Shown one piece after another: positions 51,001 to 59,804 of a stretch of DNA of 64,000 nucleotides. Made by a program: the position numbers and the translations under genes. Source of the stretch: Trileptium ribeirensis (lineage: Eukaryota; Nematoda; Enoplea; Enoplida; Thoracostomopsidae); the NCBI GenBank assembly GCA_030248225.1, contig JASANE010024944.1, positions 24,992 to 88,991 on the forward strand, read 5' to 3'. Below the pieces are notes generated by a model, which was not told where the DNA came from, searched no databases, and worked only from the letters and a program-made list of their open reading frames with translations. Within the stretch, counting starts at the first letter, position 1. Every line of letters starts with the position of its first letter.

Positions 51001-54000
51001 CCAACTAAGATTAAATTTATATGAATTGTGCATTATTTACCTTAACGCGTGACTAAATTTAACGTGATTCCGCTAACCGTTCCATTTTGCTATACCCGAT
51101 GTGGAATCCACATCCAATGTTGCGGAACAAATAGGAAATCCATTCGGTTCCGTTGTTTACTAGCTCAGGCACAGAGATTTGCTGTGAGGCAATGACAGTT
51201 CAGTAATATTTTATAGCTTTAAAATAGGATTCGACTCTGCTCACGAACAAATTAAATGTAACAGTGGGATCACAAACGTAACCGGACCTGTTTATATCAA
51301 TTGTTGTTTGGGAACAAGATTTTTGTTAATTCAAATCTGACAAAATTTTGTTCGCGAACAAATGTAAAGTTTGCGAACAAAAACTAGCTTGTCTCTGGAC
51401 TAGAAAATGAAACTACTCAGTTTTTTACAAAAATCAAAGTAAGATGGTCGGCGGGTCACACTATGTTTTAGTTACGCATAAGATGTATGCCCCTAGGGCC
51501 GAATTCTGTCGCAATGCCAATTCCGACCCAAATTCATACAGCCAAATCCGGCCCTTTATAAACAAAAGAAATAGCCAAGCTATGGTAGTACACTTGTACC
51601 AGCCGGAGTGTATATGTTTCAGGGTTTGATAACCTCAACGGACTATTGAAACTATATTTATTACGTTTAGTTTTAGCAGACTGTGTTATAAAAAATATTA
51701 AGCTCTAGGACAAAAAGGTCAAGATTAGTATTACATAAGTAAGTCGCATAAATACTGGTAAGATATATTTATAAACGGCTCTACTTTCAATACTATTGTT
51801 TAGGAACTTTCTAAAAGCCAACCTTGTAGCTAATTCAAACACAATCCATATTGCATGAAAATTGTACCATTTTATCCGGAATGACATTTTAAGAATATGC
51901 AACCATATGTGTCATATTTACCACTGTTTCATGATTTCGCATTGCCGTCATATATTTCTTGCTTTTCGAGCCAATTTCGGCCTTCTGACAATTTTTTGGC
52001 CGCGCTGTACTATTATCTAATGCATTTGTAGGGGCTGGCTGACCAACTGCTAGACCCGTTGCACACTGTGACAAAACCCTGCTTTCCCGCACACATCTTA
52101 ACGTAAATAACGTAAATTATGCTAATCAAACTAAATTAATCTACAAGTTGAAACTGGCTTCCTGCTAATTTTTTGTAATCCATAACTTACTACATCCGTG
52201 TAAATTCGATAATATTGTGTTCGATCCAAGCATATCACTCAAACATTAGACATTTTGTTGAAAAATATGCGTGCTGTTTACAAGTATTGAAATAGTTACA
52301 AACGAAAATCAAATAACTTTTGTGACCGCTGAAGATAGCCTTCGATCTGAAAGTAACTACAATGCAAATGGCACATTGGTCCAAACCCAGCGCACGAACT
52401 GGATTTAAGTACTTTCGTAAGAATATATGCTTCAACAGACAAGAACATTTTATTGAAGACTTAGAACCAAAAAGATTGGCATGAATATTCCAGCTGTATT
52501 TATGGGTATACCGGGTATCTAATGGTGTTAAAGCCATATAATTTCGTGGTTAAGTGCACAATGTGCGGAACGTTTACTCGTATGATGGTAGTTGGCATTG
52601 CGTCACTTGCTGAAGCCTTGCGTTTTTATGTTGTACTGTTTAACATTTATTGTATTAACCTGTTTCTAATTTCACGAAAACTGGTCAAGTCAGTAAAAGC
52701 GCTAAAACTAGTTCGATATCACTGAATAAAATTATTCTGCACTAATATTATCACGTTACCTGGATACGGTACTGATGCAGAATTTAATGCAAAGCAGCAA
52801 TAGCTCTGAAAACGATTGGCACACCACTCCGTATTTTCTTTAATTACATGCTTATAAGTATTGATAAACCGTGATAATTGATTTGTATGTAATGTTTTCC
52901 AATCCTGGCAGTGATTAAATAATGTCTATCAGAAGATAAAATTGTTACTAGTGTTGGTGCTATCTTCCATAAACATGATAACAAGAAAACCGATATGGTT
53001 GAATGTTTCGTACTGTAAAAATTCTTTTGAATATACATTCTCATAGGGAGGACAGGGGGATTATCTATCTCAAGCTAGGACCCCACTACCTCGGAGCTTT
53101 GCAGATCAACCCGAGAGGTAGCATACTCCCCGTAAGGAACCCCAACCCTTGCGGCGAAACCGAGTTGAAAATTTTGGCAAAATAGCGAAAAATCGGCCAC
53201 AAATTAGAGAAAATTGGGTCATGTGTGAGTAAACTTAAGGTGACCCCGCCAACCATCCTATTTTGTCATTACCGATATCGAATAGCAATCCCTGGTTACG
53301 GAACAATGGCTTAATTTCATTCGGTTTTTCGCTAACCGAAAATTGGCAAAATCAAATTCAAGTGCCAGAAATTAGACCTTGTGATGGAACAGAATTTCGG
53401 CGATTTCAATTTGCAGAAATTCTGTTCCCTAATGCATTAGCCTTTATATTTGGAAAACAACGGTGTTCTCGAACAAATTTAATGCAAAAGTGACGTCACA
53501 ATCAAATGAAGAAATTTTCGTTCTCAAAAAGTTGGGTGATTTTTATTGAATTTTCATGAGCACAAAATGGTTAGATTTCAATCGCAAGCGCTGTGTTCGC
53601 GAACAGTTTTACGCCGCATTTCAATTGACCAAAAAGCGTTCCGTAACAAGTTTTATCCAAAAATACAAAATACGATGTTTCGCTGGATCACCTTAAGTCT
53701 ACTCGCGGGGAAAAATTTGAAAAAAATTTGCAAAAGTTAGGGGAAAATTTGTAAAACGAGTGCCAAAAAATTTTGAAATTTTGAGTTCCCAAAAATGTAA
53801 AAAATTCCCCCTGACGATCCCCCTGTCGACAGCCTTATCACCTCCATGACGACGACCTCCCTCCTCGGTCCAACTCGCTATCCCCCTGGGACTATCTTGC
53901 GTGTATGTATATATGTGCTTATTCTTTCAGCGCGCACATACACATACAACATCACTAAATTAACCCCATTCTCTAGACAATAAGTTACCAAGAACTAGCA

Positions 54001-56377
54001 GTTTGGTAGCAAAACGCATTGCCTAATCCTGCTGCCAGCTTACACCCTTTTTTGGGTAACGTTTTGGCGGCGCATCGTAAGAGCTTTGATACTATCCTAA
54101 CAGATCTAGATCGGGAATAAATTGCCGAAAGCAAAGTTTGTGGCTTCAATGTCTGTAAATGTCATTATAACGTAGACTTGATAACTTCATCATGTATTAT
54201 GTGGTTTGTGTATTCACAGTAAATGCGTAATTTATACAGCGAACACACAATACGACTTTACCATTGTCCATATGTTTGTTATGGAATAAAGCGGCGAAAA
54301 CATTTTTCCATCCAAAATCAGTCTTATATTTGTCACCTATATCTTCGCAAGAAATGCTTCGACTATGCCTGCGGTTGAGCAATTGAGTTAGTCGCTTACA
54401 AGGATTAAACGCGTATTGATAATAAGACTAGAATGACACGGTATAATTGCAAACAGCAAACCGTCAGCACATGGTAATCTCAGAATCTGAACGCATCGGA
54501 TCGGATAGGATAATATTGGACCCAATGTTGACACGATCTTAAGTTGCAAGTTATTCGATTAAAACTAGATCTGTCGTAAATAATTTTCTTGAATCAAGTC
54601 AGATTTGATAGATTATTTGTTTCACAAAATATGATGCTCTCGAAATGTACGATGCGTATTAATAGGCCGATTCGAATATATACATAACGTCCGGCGATAA
54701 GAAATTTAGTCGCTGTCTATATAACTAGAAGAGTATATGTACCGGCTCCATAAATATATCTATTATTTTTAACAGAAAACTTTTGAGGAAATACAGGCTA
54801 TTGTCCATGATCTTTGAGAAAATAAAATCGTTATATTCACATCAGCATCTAACACATGTAGGCTTAATTTTCCTGGTACCTCTTCAATTTTATAAGATAA
54901 AAATTCGACTGACACATGTGTATAAACTAACAAATCAGTTATCTCTTTTTATGATTATAGATGATCCACTTCAAAATACAAGGAAGCGAATATAATTTGT
55001 CCGACAAGAATTAAAATTACTGGCTGAGACTTGATAGCAATTGCAAAATTACTGGGTACTGTTAGTTTATTACCACAGACAAATTTTCGAATTACTGAGT
55101 AATTACTGTGTATTATGACCAGTACCCACAAAAGTCCTGGGTGTATCAAATTTAGCAGCACCCGCAACATTTTAAATTTGTGGGTTCTATTTAGCACCAA
55201 CAAAATTTTTTGAAATTTTTTTATCCTCCCCTTCAGTTTTAAAGTGGATGATCTATTAAGGAGTGTCATTATATAAAAGTACAAACTCTAATCTCAATTG
55301 CATTCACGATTCGGCGCAGTCGGTTAGACTGTTGAAATTTCTTTTTTTCAAATTCTTGTTTAATCATTTAATGGCATTGTCTTCTTTCATATGCTTATTA
55401 GCTCGTACTTGTCACTATTCAAATCTAGGGTTAGATCAGTGACCTTGTTTGGTTTGCTTATGGGATATAAAACTAATCGTTTAGCGATGTTCGCGGCTGT
55501 AGCTTGGTATAGATGTTTAACATTTAATCTAAAACGTTAAGTTGGTTGAAATGAAATGTATTCGGTGTAACTTTTCGATGTATTTAGTGGTAACAAACAT
55601 AAACATTAAAATGTTAAAATCTTGTTAGAATTGCTTAAATATGTCATATCATGCGGAATAGTTTCAAAAGAATGACCCGATAGGACAAGGCCCTGCACAG
55701 TCAGATGGAATCCCAGCAGAATCGTTTCAAAACACTAACCCAATAGGACGGGCCCCGTACAGTCAGATGTAATCTCAGCAGAATAATTTCAAACCAGTAA
55801 CCCGAGAAAACGTAGCACTGCACAGTCAGATGATATCTTAGTGGAATAATTTCAAAACAGTAACCCGACAGGACGTAGCCCTACACAGTCACATGGAATC
55901 TCAGCGGAATCATTTCGAAAACAGTAACCCGATAGGACGTGGCCCGATAGTCAGATGAAATCTCAGCGGAATCATTTCAAAACATTAACCCCATAGGACG
56001 TGGCCCGCACAGTCAGATGAAATCTCAGCATAATAATTTCAAAACAGTATTAACATAAAAAATAAAAGTAAATCCTTATTTGTAGAACTATCCCGATAGG
56101 ACGTGGCCAGGCACAGTCAGCTATAATCTCAAGAGTGAGCTACTTTATTAACAGAGGTATATGTGAAGCATATATATTGTTCAAATGTTTTCATATATTG
56201 AAGGCGTTAAAGAAGATTGAAGGTCTTGCAGCGCAATTTATTCCGCTTGGGTTCATTGGTGAGTCACCAGATATTGCGAAGTTCATTGTATTTCTTGCAT
56301 CGGACGAGTCAAGATATATGACCGGAGCCAGTGTCGTCGTTGATGGTGGCAGTGTTCAACAAATGCCGACGCAGTGA
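26988..56377 (+). CDS. SDR-B: classical short-chain dehydrogenase/reductase, complete, 8 exons, 260 aa
   Basis: An NAD(P)(H)-dependent oxidoreductase, probably cytosolic: I see no signal peptide or membrane segment. Exons: 26,988-27,027; 28,705-28,844; 30,775-30,867; 35,027-35,165; 39,915-39,955; 47,899-48,005; 49,813-49,861; 56,204-56,377. All junction phases agree and the spliced frame has no stop. Motifs in order: TGSSSGIG cofactor loop (13-20), GDVTD adenine-binding Asp (66-70), NNVG (93-96), Asn118, VLISS with catalytic Ser145, Y158-R-V-S-K162 and PGLVRTN (188-194). The tail has IGESPDIAKF, LASDESRYMTG and VVVDGG. The length fits the 250-260 aa of FabG-type SDRs. The start codon sits just before LKGKVAVITG, as usual, with G at -3. 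Substrate is not inferable. SDR-A upstream is a head-to-tail paralogue. Three of seven acceptors end in AAG. Confidence 0.92.
27028..28704 (+). other. SDR-B intron 1
   Basis: 1,677 bp, gtaaga...tatattttag. A GC-richer patch at 27,535-27,790 carries overlapping ORFs on both strands (up to 78 codons) without family resemblance. The rest is AT-rich and featureless. Confidence 0.6.
28705..28844 (+). CDS. SDR-B exon 2
   Basis: 140 nt after acceptor ttttag; completes the glycine-rich loop (GSSSGIG), then 'TRIVLCGRDVESLADVKKRC', the beta2 strand with Arg in the NADP-preferring position. Ends NQD|gtaagg in phase 0. Confidence 0.92.
29383..29737. mobile_element. degenerate TIR element (family C)
   Basis: The right end 'gagcaaaaagtttacacg...atgcagctt' matches the terminus of the 26.1-kb element. 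The inner block 'tgtaatttgtaacggaaaaa' with following 'tatggcatac' matches the complement of the 26.1-kb interior. The left end is poorly preserved, so the start is approximate. Confidence 0.45.
29955..30051. repeat. G-rich island ending in TATGAGCATGT (family B)
   Basis: A block with 'gggaggagggggtgccgact' and 'gagggggatcacacccctac' ends in TATGAGCATGT at 30,041-30,051, like the islands at 24.6 and 36.8 kb. Confidence 0.5.
30775..30867 (+). CDS. SDR-B exon 3
   Basis: 93 nt, phase 0 at both ends; encodes ILVMPGDVTDQRYLESLVSE and onward to FGKLNIL, covering the Asp-Val adenine-binding motif and the helix before NNxG. Donor CTG|gtacag is weak but frame-consistent. Confidence 0.9.
30945..31117. 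mobile_element. 173-bp foldback (palindromic) element
   Basis: Outer ends: 'atacaggcgtttccgggg' opposite a right end whose reverse complement begins 'atacgggcgttttcggcc'. The inner arms are almost perfect. 'gggtaggtcggacccccc' (about 31,002) pairs across TTAAA with 'ggggggtccgac' equivalents running to 'catacccacccccc'. 'ccactttttttggga' pairs with 'ccaaaaaaacgg'. The whole insert can fold into a single long hairpin of high GC content in AT-rich intron DNA. It has no coding capacity and is a MITE-type foldback. Confidence 0.75.
33583..33780 (+). other. 65-codon open frame, possible relic
   Basis: Open from after a TGA at 33,580 to TAA at 33,778 without an early ATG. It is basic and helical, with 'FISKTG' followed by 'QLRFITRRMKNLRKSINLAK' and a terminal MNRRRKK. 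The FIS-TG and basic-helix pattern faintly recalls ribosomal protein S18, but the match is weak and I do not assign it. It could be a processed pseudogene scrap or chance. Confidence 0.15.
34730..34930. repeat. dispersed A-rich/C-rich repeat (family A)
   Basis: C-rich entry ('ctcacccttactccacccct'), A-rich core ('gcgaaaattttttgcagtta', 'gtggaaaaaatgggaaaatg') and C-rich exit ('ataactcccaccccactgg'). Confidence 0.45.
35027..35165 (+). CDS. SDR-B exon 4
   Basis: 139 nt; entry phase 0, exit phase 1. Encodes VNNVGMVLAKTIQRS, then FDKILAVNL (structural Asn118) and MTKLCLPHLIATK. The acceptor is AAG (ctaattttaag); the next upstream AG would break the frame, so AAG is required. Confidence 0.92.
35166..39914 (+). 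other. SDR-B intron 4
   Basis: 4,749 bp, gttaga...gttgcag. It contains a family B G-rich island (36,712-36,824) and ORFs of up to 101 codons on the minus strand (37,600-37,905) without recognisable content. Otherwise AT-rich. Confidence 0.55.
36712..36824. repeat. G-rich island ending in TATGAGCATGT (family B)
   Basis: 'gggggaggacggggtggctc' and 'cagggagggggagagctcgg' followed by C-rich 'gtgtaccccctactttcc' and TATGAGCATGT at 36,814-36,824. Confidence 0.5.
39915..39955 (+). CDS. SDR-B exon 5
   Basis: 41 nt between gttgcag and donor CCA|gtaagc; encodes GSIVLISSILAFMP with the catalytic Ser (second S of ISS). Entry phase 1, exit phase 0. Confidence 0.9.
40150..40400. repeat. C-rich island
   Basis: A strongly C-rich segment ('cccgcaccccccctctgact', 'gacaccccctcaccgcctcc') opening near 'tatgttcatagggag', a diverged inverted form of the family B end. 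Chance ORFs of 71 and 121 codons on the minus strand reflect composition only. Confidence 0.35.
41234..41738. mobile_element. 505-bp TIR element
   Basis: The left end 'acgcgtgagtccactttagg' and the reverse complement of the right end 'tgcgtgagtctaatttaggt' match over about 30 nt, continuing cgcgcacac / gcgtacacg. The inside is locally GC-richer and has no transposase frame. It is a probable non-autonomous DNA transposon. It carries the 61-codon minus-strand chance ORF at 41,587-41,772. Confidence 0.65.
42529..45790. repeat. 261-bp satellite-like tandem array
   Basis: About twelve monomers. The word 'gcagcagctgtaagcc' (or 'ggagcagct...') starts near 42,529, 42,791, 43,052, 43,313, 43,634, 43,895, 44,250, 44,449, 44,751, 45,012, 45,273 and 45,534. 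Normal spacing is 261 or 262. One interval is 321 because of a 60-bp insert (about 43,428-43,487). Between about 44,040 and 44,709 two monomers are shrunken and flanked by T-poor inserts, probably sequence error (see findings). Diagnostic sites define early copies ('gtgcgtgcag', 'ctgcctaaaaactc') and late copies ('gtgcctgcag', 'ggataacatctcacgcgc'), as in local homogenisation. No real ORF. Confidence 0.95.
46216..46715. repeat. 168-bp tandem array, three copies
   Basis: 'atttgatgaggagcatatt'-type starts at 46,216, 46,384 and 46,552, exactly 168 apart. Each copy contains 'ataagagcgatggctctag' and 'aagagttatcgttg'. Copies are about 85-90 percent alike by eye. Non-coding. Confidence 0.9.
47899..48005 (+). 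CDS. SDR-B exon 6
   Basis: 107 nt; encodes GANLGYYRVSKAAMSQFGTS and LALELAEDGVRVNII. Contains the catalytic Tyr158-x-x-x-Lys162. Exit phase 2 at GA|gtaagc; with the next exon this makes Asp187 before PG. Confidence 0.93.
48006..49812 (+). other. SDR-B intron 6
   Basis: 1,807 bp, gtaagc...catgtttaag. It contains the 150-bp array at 49,094-49,523. The rest is AT-rich. Confidence 0.65.
49094..49523. repeat. 150-bp tandem array, nearly three copies
   Basis: 'acgattctgaccaagcgtaa' recurs at about 49,104, 49,254 and 49,404, exactly 150 apart and almost identical. Each unit holds a small inner repeat ('tggttaaacatcgttgaaaa' / 'tggttaaacattgttgaaaa'). As 150 is divisible by three, a 200-codon minus-strand frame stays open, but it is pure repeat translation. 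Confidence 0.93.
49813..49861 (+). CDS. SDR-B exon 7
   Basis: 49 nt; encodes (D)PGLVRTNLYREKADKE, the PG motif region. Entry phase 2, exit phase 0 at GAA|gtaagt. Same length and phases as the SDR-A exon at 20,861. The acceptor is AAG. Confidence 0.9.
51040..51400. mobile_element. partial TIR element (family D)
   Basis: 'gactaaatttaacgtgattc' and following 'cgctaaccgttccattttgc', then 'gttgcggaacaaataggaaa' and 'cattcggttccg', align with the left part of the 53.2-kb element. The right terminus is not recognisable, so the copy is truncated or rearranged. Confidence 0.5.
53035..53225. repeat. families A and B in one repeat
   Basis: The block opens with 'acattctcata', one mismatch from the inverted family B end. 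It continues C/G-rich ('gggaggacagggggattat') and passes into the family A core ('gcaaaatagcgaaaaatcgg', 'ttagagaaaattgggtc'). This suggests that A and B are parts of one larger element. Confidence 0.45.
53225..53708. mobile_element. 484-bp TIR element (family D, best copy)
   Basis: The left 'gtgagtaaacttaaggtgac' and the reverse complement of the right end 'gcgagtagacttaaggtgat' are near-perfect terminal inverted repeats of about 22 nt. Inside are 'gttcgcgaacag' palindromes. Homologues are at 4,202-4,735 (inverted) and 51,040-51,400. No transposase frame. It is embedded between two family A repeat pieces, so it may have inserted into one. Confidence 0.7.
53709..53880. repeat. dispersed A-rich/C-rich repeat (family A)
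   Basis: The core 'ggggaaaaatttgaaaaaaa' and 'tgagttcccaaaaatg' precede C-rich 'attccccctgacgatccccc'. It may be the other half of the repeat interrupted by the family D element. Confidence 0.5.
55652..56133. repeat. about 62-bp irregular tandem array
   Basis: About seven copies of a unit with 'aaaacagtaacccgatagga', then 'cgtggccc', 'cacagtcagatg' and 'aatctcagc', at about 55,674, 55,737, 55,797, 55,859, 55,925, 55,985 and 56,090. Spacing is 60-66, with one longer gap (56,041-56,090). Copies diverge more than in the other arrays. It ends only about 70 bp before SDR-B exon 8. Confidence 0.88.
56204..56377 (+). CDS. SDR-B exon 8 (last)
   Basis: 57 codons plus TGA. Encodes 'FIPLGFIGESPDIAKFIVFL', 'ASDESRYMTGASVVVDGGSV' and the end QQMPTQ. 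The acceptor is AAG in 'catatattgaag'. Homologous to the SDR-A last exon at 24,845. Confidence 0.92.
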   Translation, partial: ALKKIEGLAAQFIPLGFIGESPDIAKFIVFLASDESRYMTGASVVVDGGSVQQMPTQ

Positions 56378-57330
56378 TTGAAAAATTTATGCGTGTTTAG
56401 ATTTAAAATCAGCAAGATAATATTATTAATATTGGTCGACCAAATTAACAAAACAGAAAATTCAGTTATCTATATATGGAACGGTATACACTTTATGTTT
56501 GCTATTCCAAATTTGTAGTTTCTTGGTACGTTTAATAAACTGTTCATACCTGCTGTTTTTTTACAAAGATCTGCAGGCGACGCGACTCTGTTACGGTTGA
56601 ATTAAGGTCGTGTAAACGGTTAGTGAGATGCACGGCAAAAACTACGAGTTCGCCTTGCAGATTGTTGAAGCCACTAGCGGAACTACCACACAGCTTTGGT
56701 GACAAATTATTTGTCAATATCGTCTTTTCTCCCAGTTCTATCAGTACATAAGTTTATCCAGTAAGGAATGCTAAATAATTCTCGATACGTCTTGTGAAAA
56801 CATCTTAAATGTCCTAAATTGCTCATTGTCTATCATTCGAGTACTAAATGTGTTGAAGTGATTCTCTCAGCTGCATAAGTTGATTTATTCAGTAAGAGAC
56901 ACAAAAGAATTCTCGATACGTCGTTTGAAAACATCTGAAACGTTCTAAATTGCTCATTGTCTATCATTCGAGTACTGTGTTGATCTTTGGCCAGCACTTC
57001 TCTTCACTGCAAAATTCACATGAAATCACTAAAGCCGTTCACAGGTTTTGCAAATGAGATTGCGCATATTTTCTCGTAATTTTGTCCTTTTTCAATTCGT
57101 GTATAGAGTAGCGCGCTAAACTACGGATACTGAAGTGTTAGCGACACAAATTGTGGTTGTCGTTGCATAGAAAATATTTGCCAAATTAATCCTGGTTGAA
57201 TACAATAGTGCATTTATTGCTAAAACTTGACATAAAGCAGTGGGTTTTTGTTGAGGAGAGTACAACTTGGGCGGTAACTCAGAAATTTAAGGCCGAAGTT
57301 TAGCCTAAGGCTTAGTCTTAGTATACTGAA
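56378..57330. other. SDR-B 3' UTR and downstream non-coding
   Basis: The 3' UTR runs to the poly(A) signal at 56,534. Beyond it, two copies of a roughly 131-bp unit ('ctcgatacgtc', 'ctaaattgctcattgtctat') lie at about 56,750-57,000. Confidence 0.5.
56534..56539 (+). terminator. poly(A) signal of SDR-B
   Basis: AATAAA 157 nt after the SDR-B stop codon, in the expected place. Confidence 0.5.
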
Positions 57331-58005
57331 AACCGCAGAATGCCTTTTACTATCTACCGACATTAGTTTACGAGATGTTTAAAATATTTAGCGAACACAG
57401 CAATGTTGTCTAGTAGTAAACCGTTTGGACATGGCAGTAATATGGAACCCTATTTTTATAAAATTTTGTAGTGTTATTTTGCGTTTTGATTTCAGCTGTG
57501 GCTCACTGCATGTGCGTGTGATCGGCATAAAATATTCCGTAAACATATTGAATTAAACCGCAGAATGCCTTTTACTATCTACCGGAATTAGTTTACAAGA
57601 TGTTTAAAATATTTAGCGAACACAGCAATGTTGTCTAGTAGTAAACCGTTTGGACATGGCAGTAATATGGAACCCTATTTTTATAAAATTTTGTAGTGTT
57701 ATTTTGCGTTTTGATTTCAGTGGTGGCTCAGTGCATGTGCGTGTGATCGGTATAAAATATTCCGTAAACATATTGAATTAAACCGCAGAATGCCTTTTAC
57801 TGTCTACCGACATTAGTTTACGAGATGTTTCAAATATTTAGCGAAGACAGCAATGTTGTCTAGTAGTAAACCGTTTGGACATGGCAGTAATATGGAACCC
57901 TATTTTTATAAAATTTTGTAGTGTTATTTTGCGTTTTGATTTCAGTGGTGGCTCAGTGCATGTGCGTGTGATCGGTGTAAAATATTCCGTAAACATATTG
58001 AATTC
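57331..58005. repeat. 225-bp tandem array, exactly three copies
   Basis: Units start 'aaccgcagaatgccttttac' at 57,331, 57,556 and 57,781, each 225 bp and almost identical. Each has 'ggacatggcagtaatatgga' and a splice-acceptor-like 'tttgatttcag'. Non-coding by appearance. Confidence 0.95.
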
Positions 58006-58054
58006 AACTACACCCATACATATTTAAAGATCATAAACATATAGAATATACAGT

Positions 58055-58240
58055 TTCACGGGGCAGGGGGTTACCCAATTAAGAGCCATAATCCCTTAAG
58101 TCACATCTACGTTTGAGGCGCTGCACCGAAGGTACGACAAAATTTTAGCAATCGTGGGTAAAATTACAAAAACTACAATGGAAAATTGGGACAAGTGAGG
58201 AAATGATCGGGAGAAATTAAGAAATCTTTGTACCAATAAT
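58055..58240. repeat. dispersed A-rich/C-rich repeat (family A)
   Basis: 'acggggcagggggttaccca' followed by the core 'caaaattttagcaatcgtgg', 'gaaaattgggacaagtgagg'. Same texture as the other members. Confidence 0.4.
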
Positions 58241-58274
58241 TCCGAGTTGATAAAGAATCGATGAGTTAACGAAT

Positions 58275-58770
58275 AAATTTCCAAACACTGTTGCTTTCAC
58301 ATTGCGGGGCTTGTAGTGAGTATCCACTGTATACAATTTGCTGCGTTTTGCAACGAATTCAAAATGTCAATTATGGCAAATGTTTAACAATGCCAACGAT
58401 TCGTGCCAAGACATAAGCAATTACAACGCTGTTTGAGACCTAACGCACAGGAATGTCACCGTGCCGATGTTGTAATATCAGTTCAGGCATTGCACAGACC
58501 GCCGTGGCCCCGATAGAGCAATGTCATGCGATTGGTACATATGCCACGCTGCGGCATTAATGAAGTACCATCATGCTGTGGCTGTGGTTTAAATGTATCA
58601 TGATGTCGATTTGGTAGAGCACAGATACGCTGCTCTTTCTCTAGAACAACACGGTGTAACTAACATTCAGTCGAGCAATCTGCGGACGTGTCAAAACTTC
58701 GCTTAACGCTATGAAAGAATCAGATTTCATTGTCGCGTGCAAAGCTCAAAAGACGATTCTATAAATATTG
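58275..58770 (+). pseudogene. GC-richer island with possible metalloproteinase prodomain relic
   Basis: The island stands out from its AT-rich surroundings. In adjoining frames, 'ADVVISVQ' (58,464-58,487), 'SGIAQTAVAPIEQCHAIGT' (about 58,489-58,545) and, one base shifted, 'MPRCGINEV' (about 58,550-58,576) line up in order. The spacing is close to a matrix metalloproteinase prodomain (FQxxxGIxxTG...M..PRCGV). The PRCG cysteine-switch word is the strongest point. Stops and at least two frameshifts would make it a relic. No HExxHxxGxxH motif follows. A second open stretch (58,599-58,700, 'DVDLVEHRYAALSLEQHGVT') is unexplained. Chance is possible. Confidence 0.25.
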
Positions 58771-59800
58771 GTTTTACACTCAAACGATTATTATAACATT
58801 TTTAATGTACATACATTGACGAAATTTAGCACTATTTTATATACAACAAATAAACGTATCTAAAGGCATGTACCTAAAGAACCTCCTAGTAATAATAGCA
58901 TTAAAGACGATCACACTTAAAGCGTTGAATTGAACATAGATTTATGGGCTACGAATATACAGTACGGAATACTGAGTTAAAGTAATACAATTGTATTGCG
59001 CTGTTGACTAAGTTGGAAATTCGTGCATGAAATAGCTAGCGAATGCTAAATTAGAATTTTGTTAATTAAAAACTATCTACTATGTGGTTCTACTTTTGAA
59101 AACACTAGTTTCTGCTGGTAAGTTTCTGATACATGTTTTAATCTGCACTGTGTGTACCTCAAATTAGCACTATTTTATATTTACAATATAAACAAATATT
59201 TAAGGCGTGTGTGTAAGTAAATTGCTAGTAACAATAGAATCAAAAGAGGTTTACCACTTTTATGCTGACTGCAAATTTCTATTCCAATTTGAAAACTTAA
59301 TGAAATCGGGTTTTTCGAGAAAAAGTTGGAGCATATAACTTTGGACTTAGACTATAACTGTGATCTTTCTAAATTTTGATTAAAATATCCGAGTCAAATT
59401 GAATTGCAAATTTAAAGTCGTACGTTTCTTCCAAACTAGAATATCTGCCGAAGTTGAAACATTTCATCAGAAAATTCCATATCCCTGCTTCTCTACAAAA
59501 TGGCAATACCAAATTTCACTTCTACACTGTAAATCAGAGTACCAAATTTCTAGAAATAATTTCCTAGAATATTTGCATAAGAATTACAGGAAATAATTTT
59601 TAAAAATTTGGTACTACGATTTAGTGTGTTCTAATAATTTATATAAAACACAAAAATACACTACGCGCACATAGTTATGAACTCCAATCGCATTGTCACT
59701 GACGAACCCTTTACAATAGGCAGAAACAGAGGTAGCGTTACAGTGAGATATTCGTATCATAATGACGCTCTGTCTTGCGTTGTGAGCAAGTGTGAAACGT
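58771..59800. other. non-coding stretch
   Basis: AT-rich, with repeated words ('attagcactattttatatt' near 58,826 and 59,163; 'agtaccaaatttctagaaat') but no defined element or gene. Confidence 0.4.
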
Positions 59801-59804
59801 TTAC

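Larger units (their letters stand above)
49862..56203 (+). other. SDR-B intron 7
   Basis: 6,342 bp, gtaagt...catatattgaag. It contains a partial family D element (about 51,040-51,400), family A repeats flanking a full family D element (53,040-53,880) and the 62-bp array (55,652-56,133). No other exon is supported. Confidence 0.6.

Noticed and set aside
58600..58670. tRNA-like A-box ('tggtagagca')
   Set aside because: No matching B-box or cloverleaf follows. No tRNA gene could be supported anywhere in the window.
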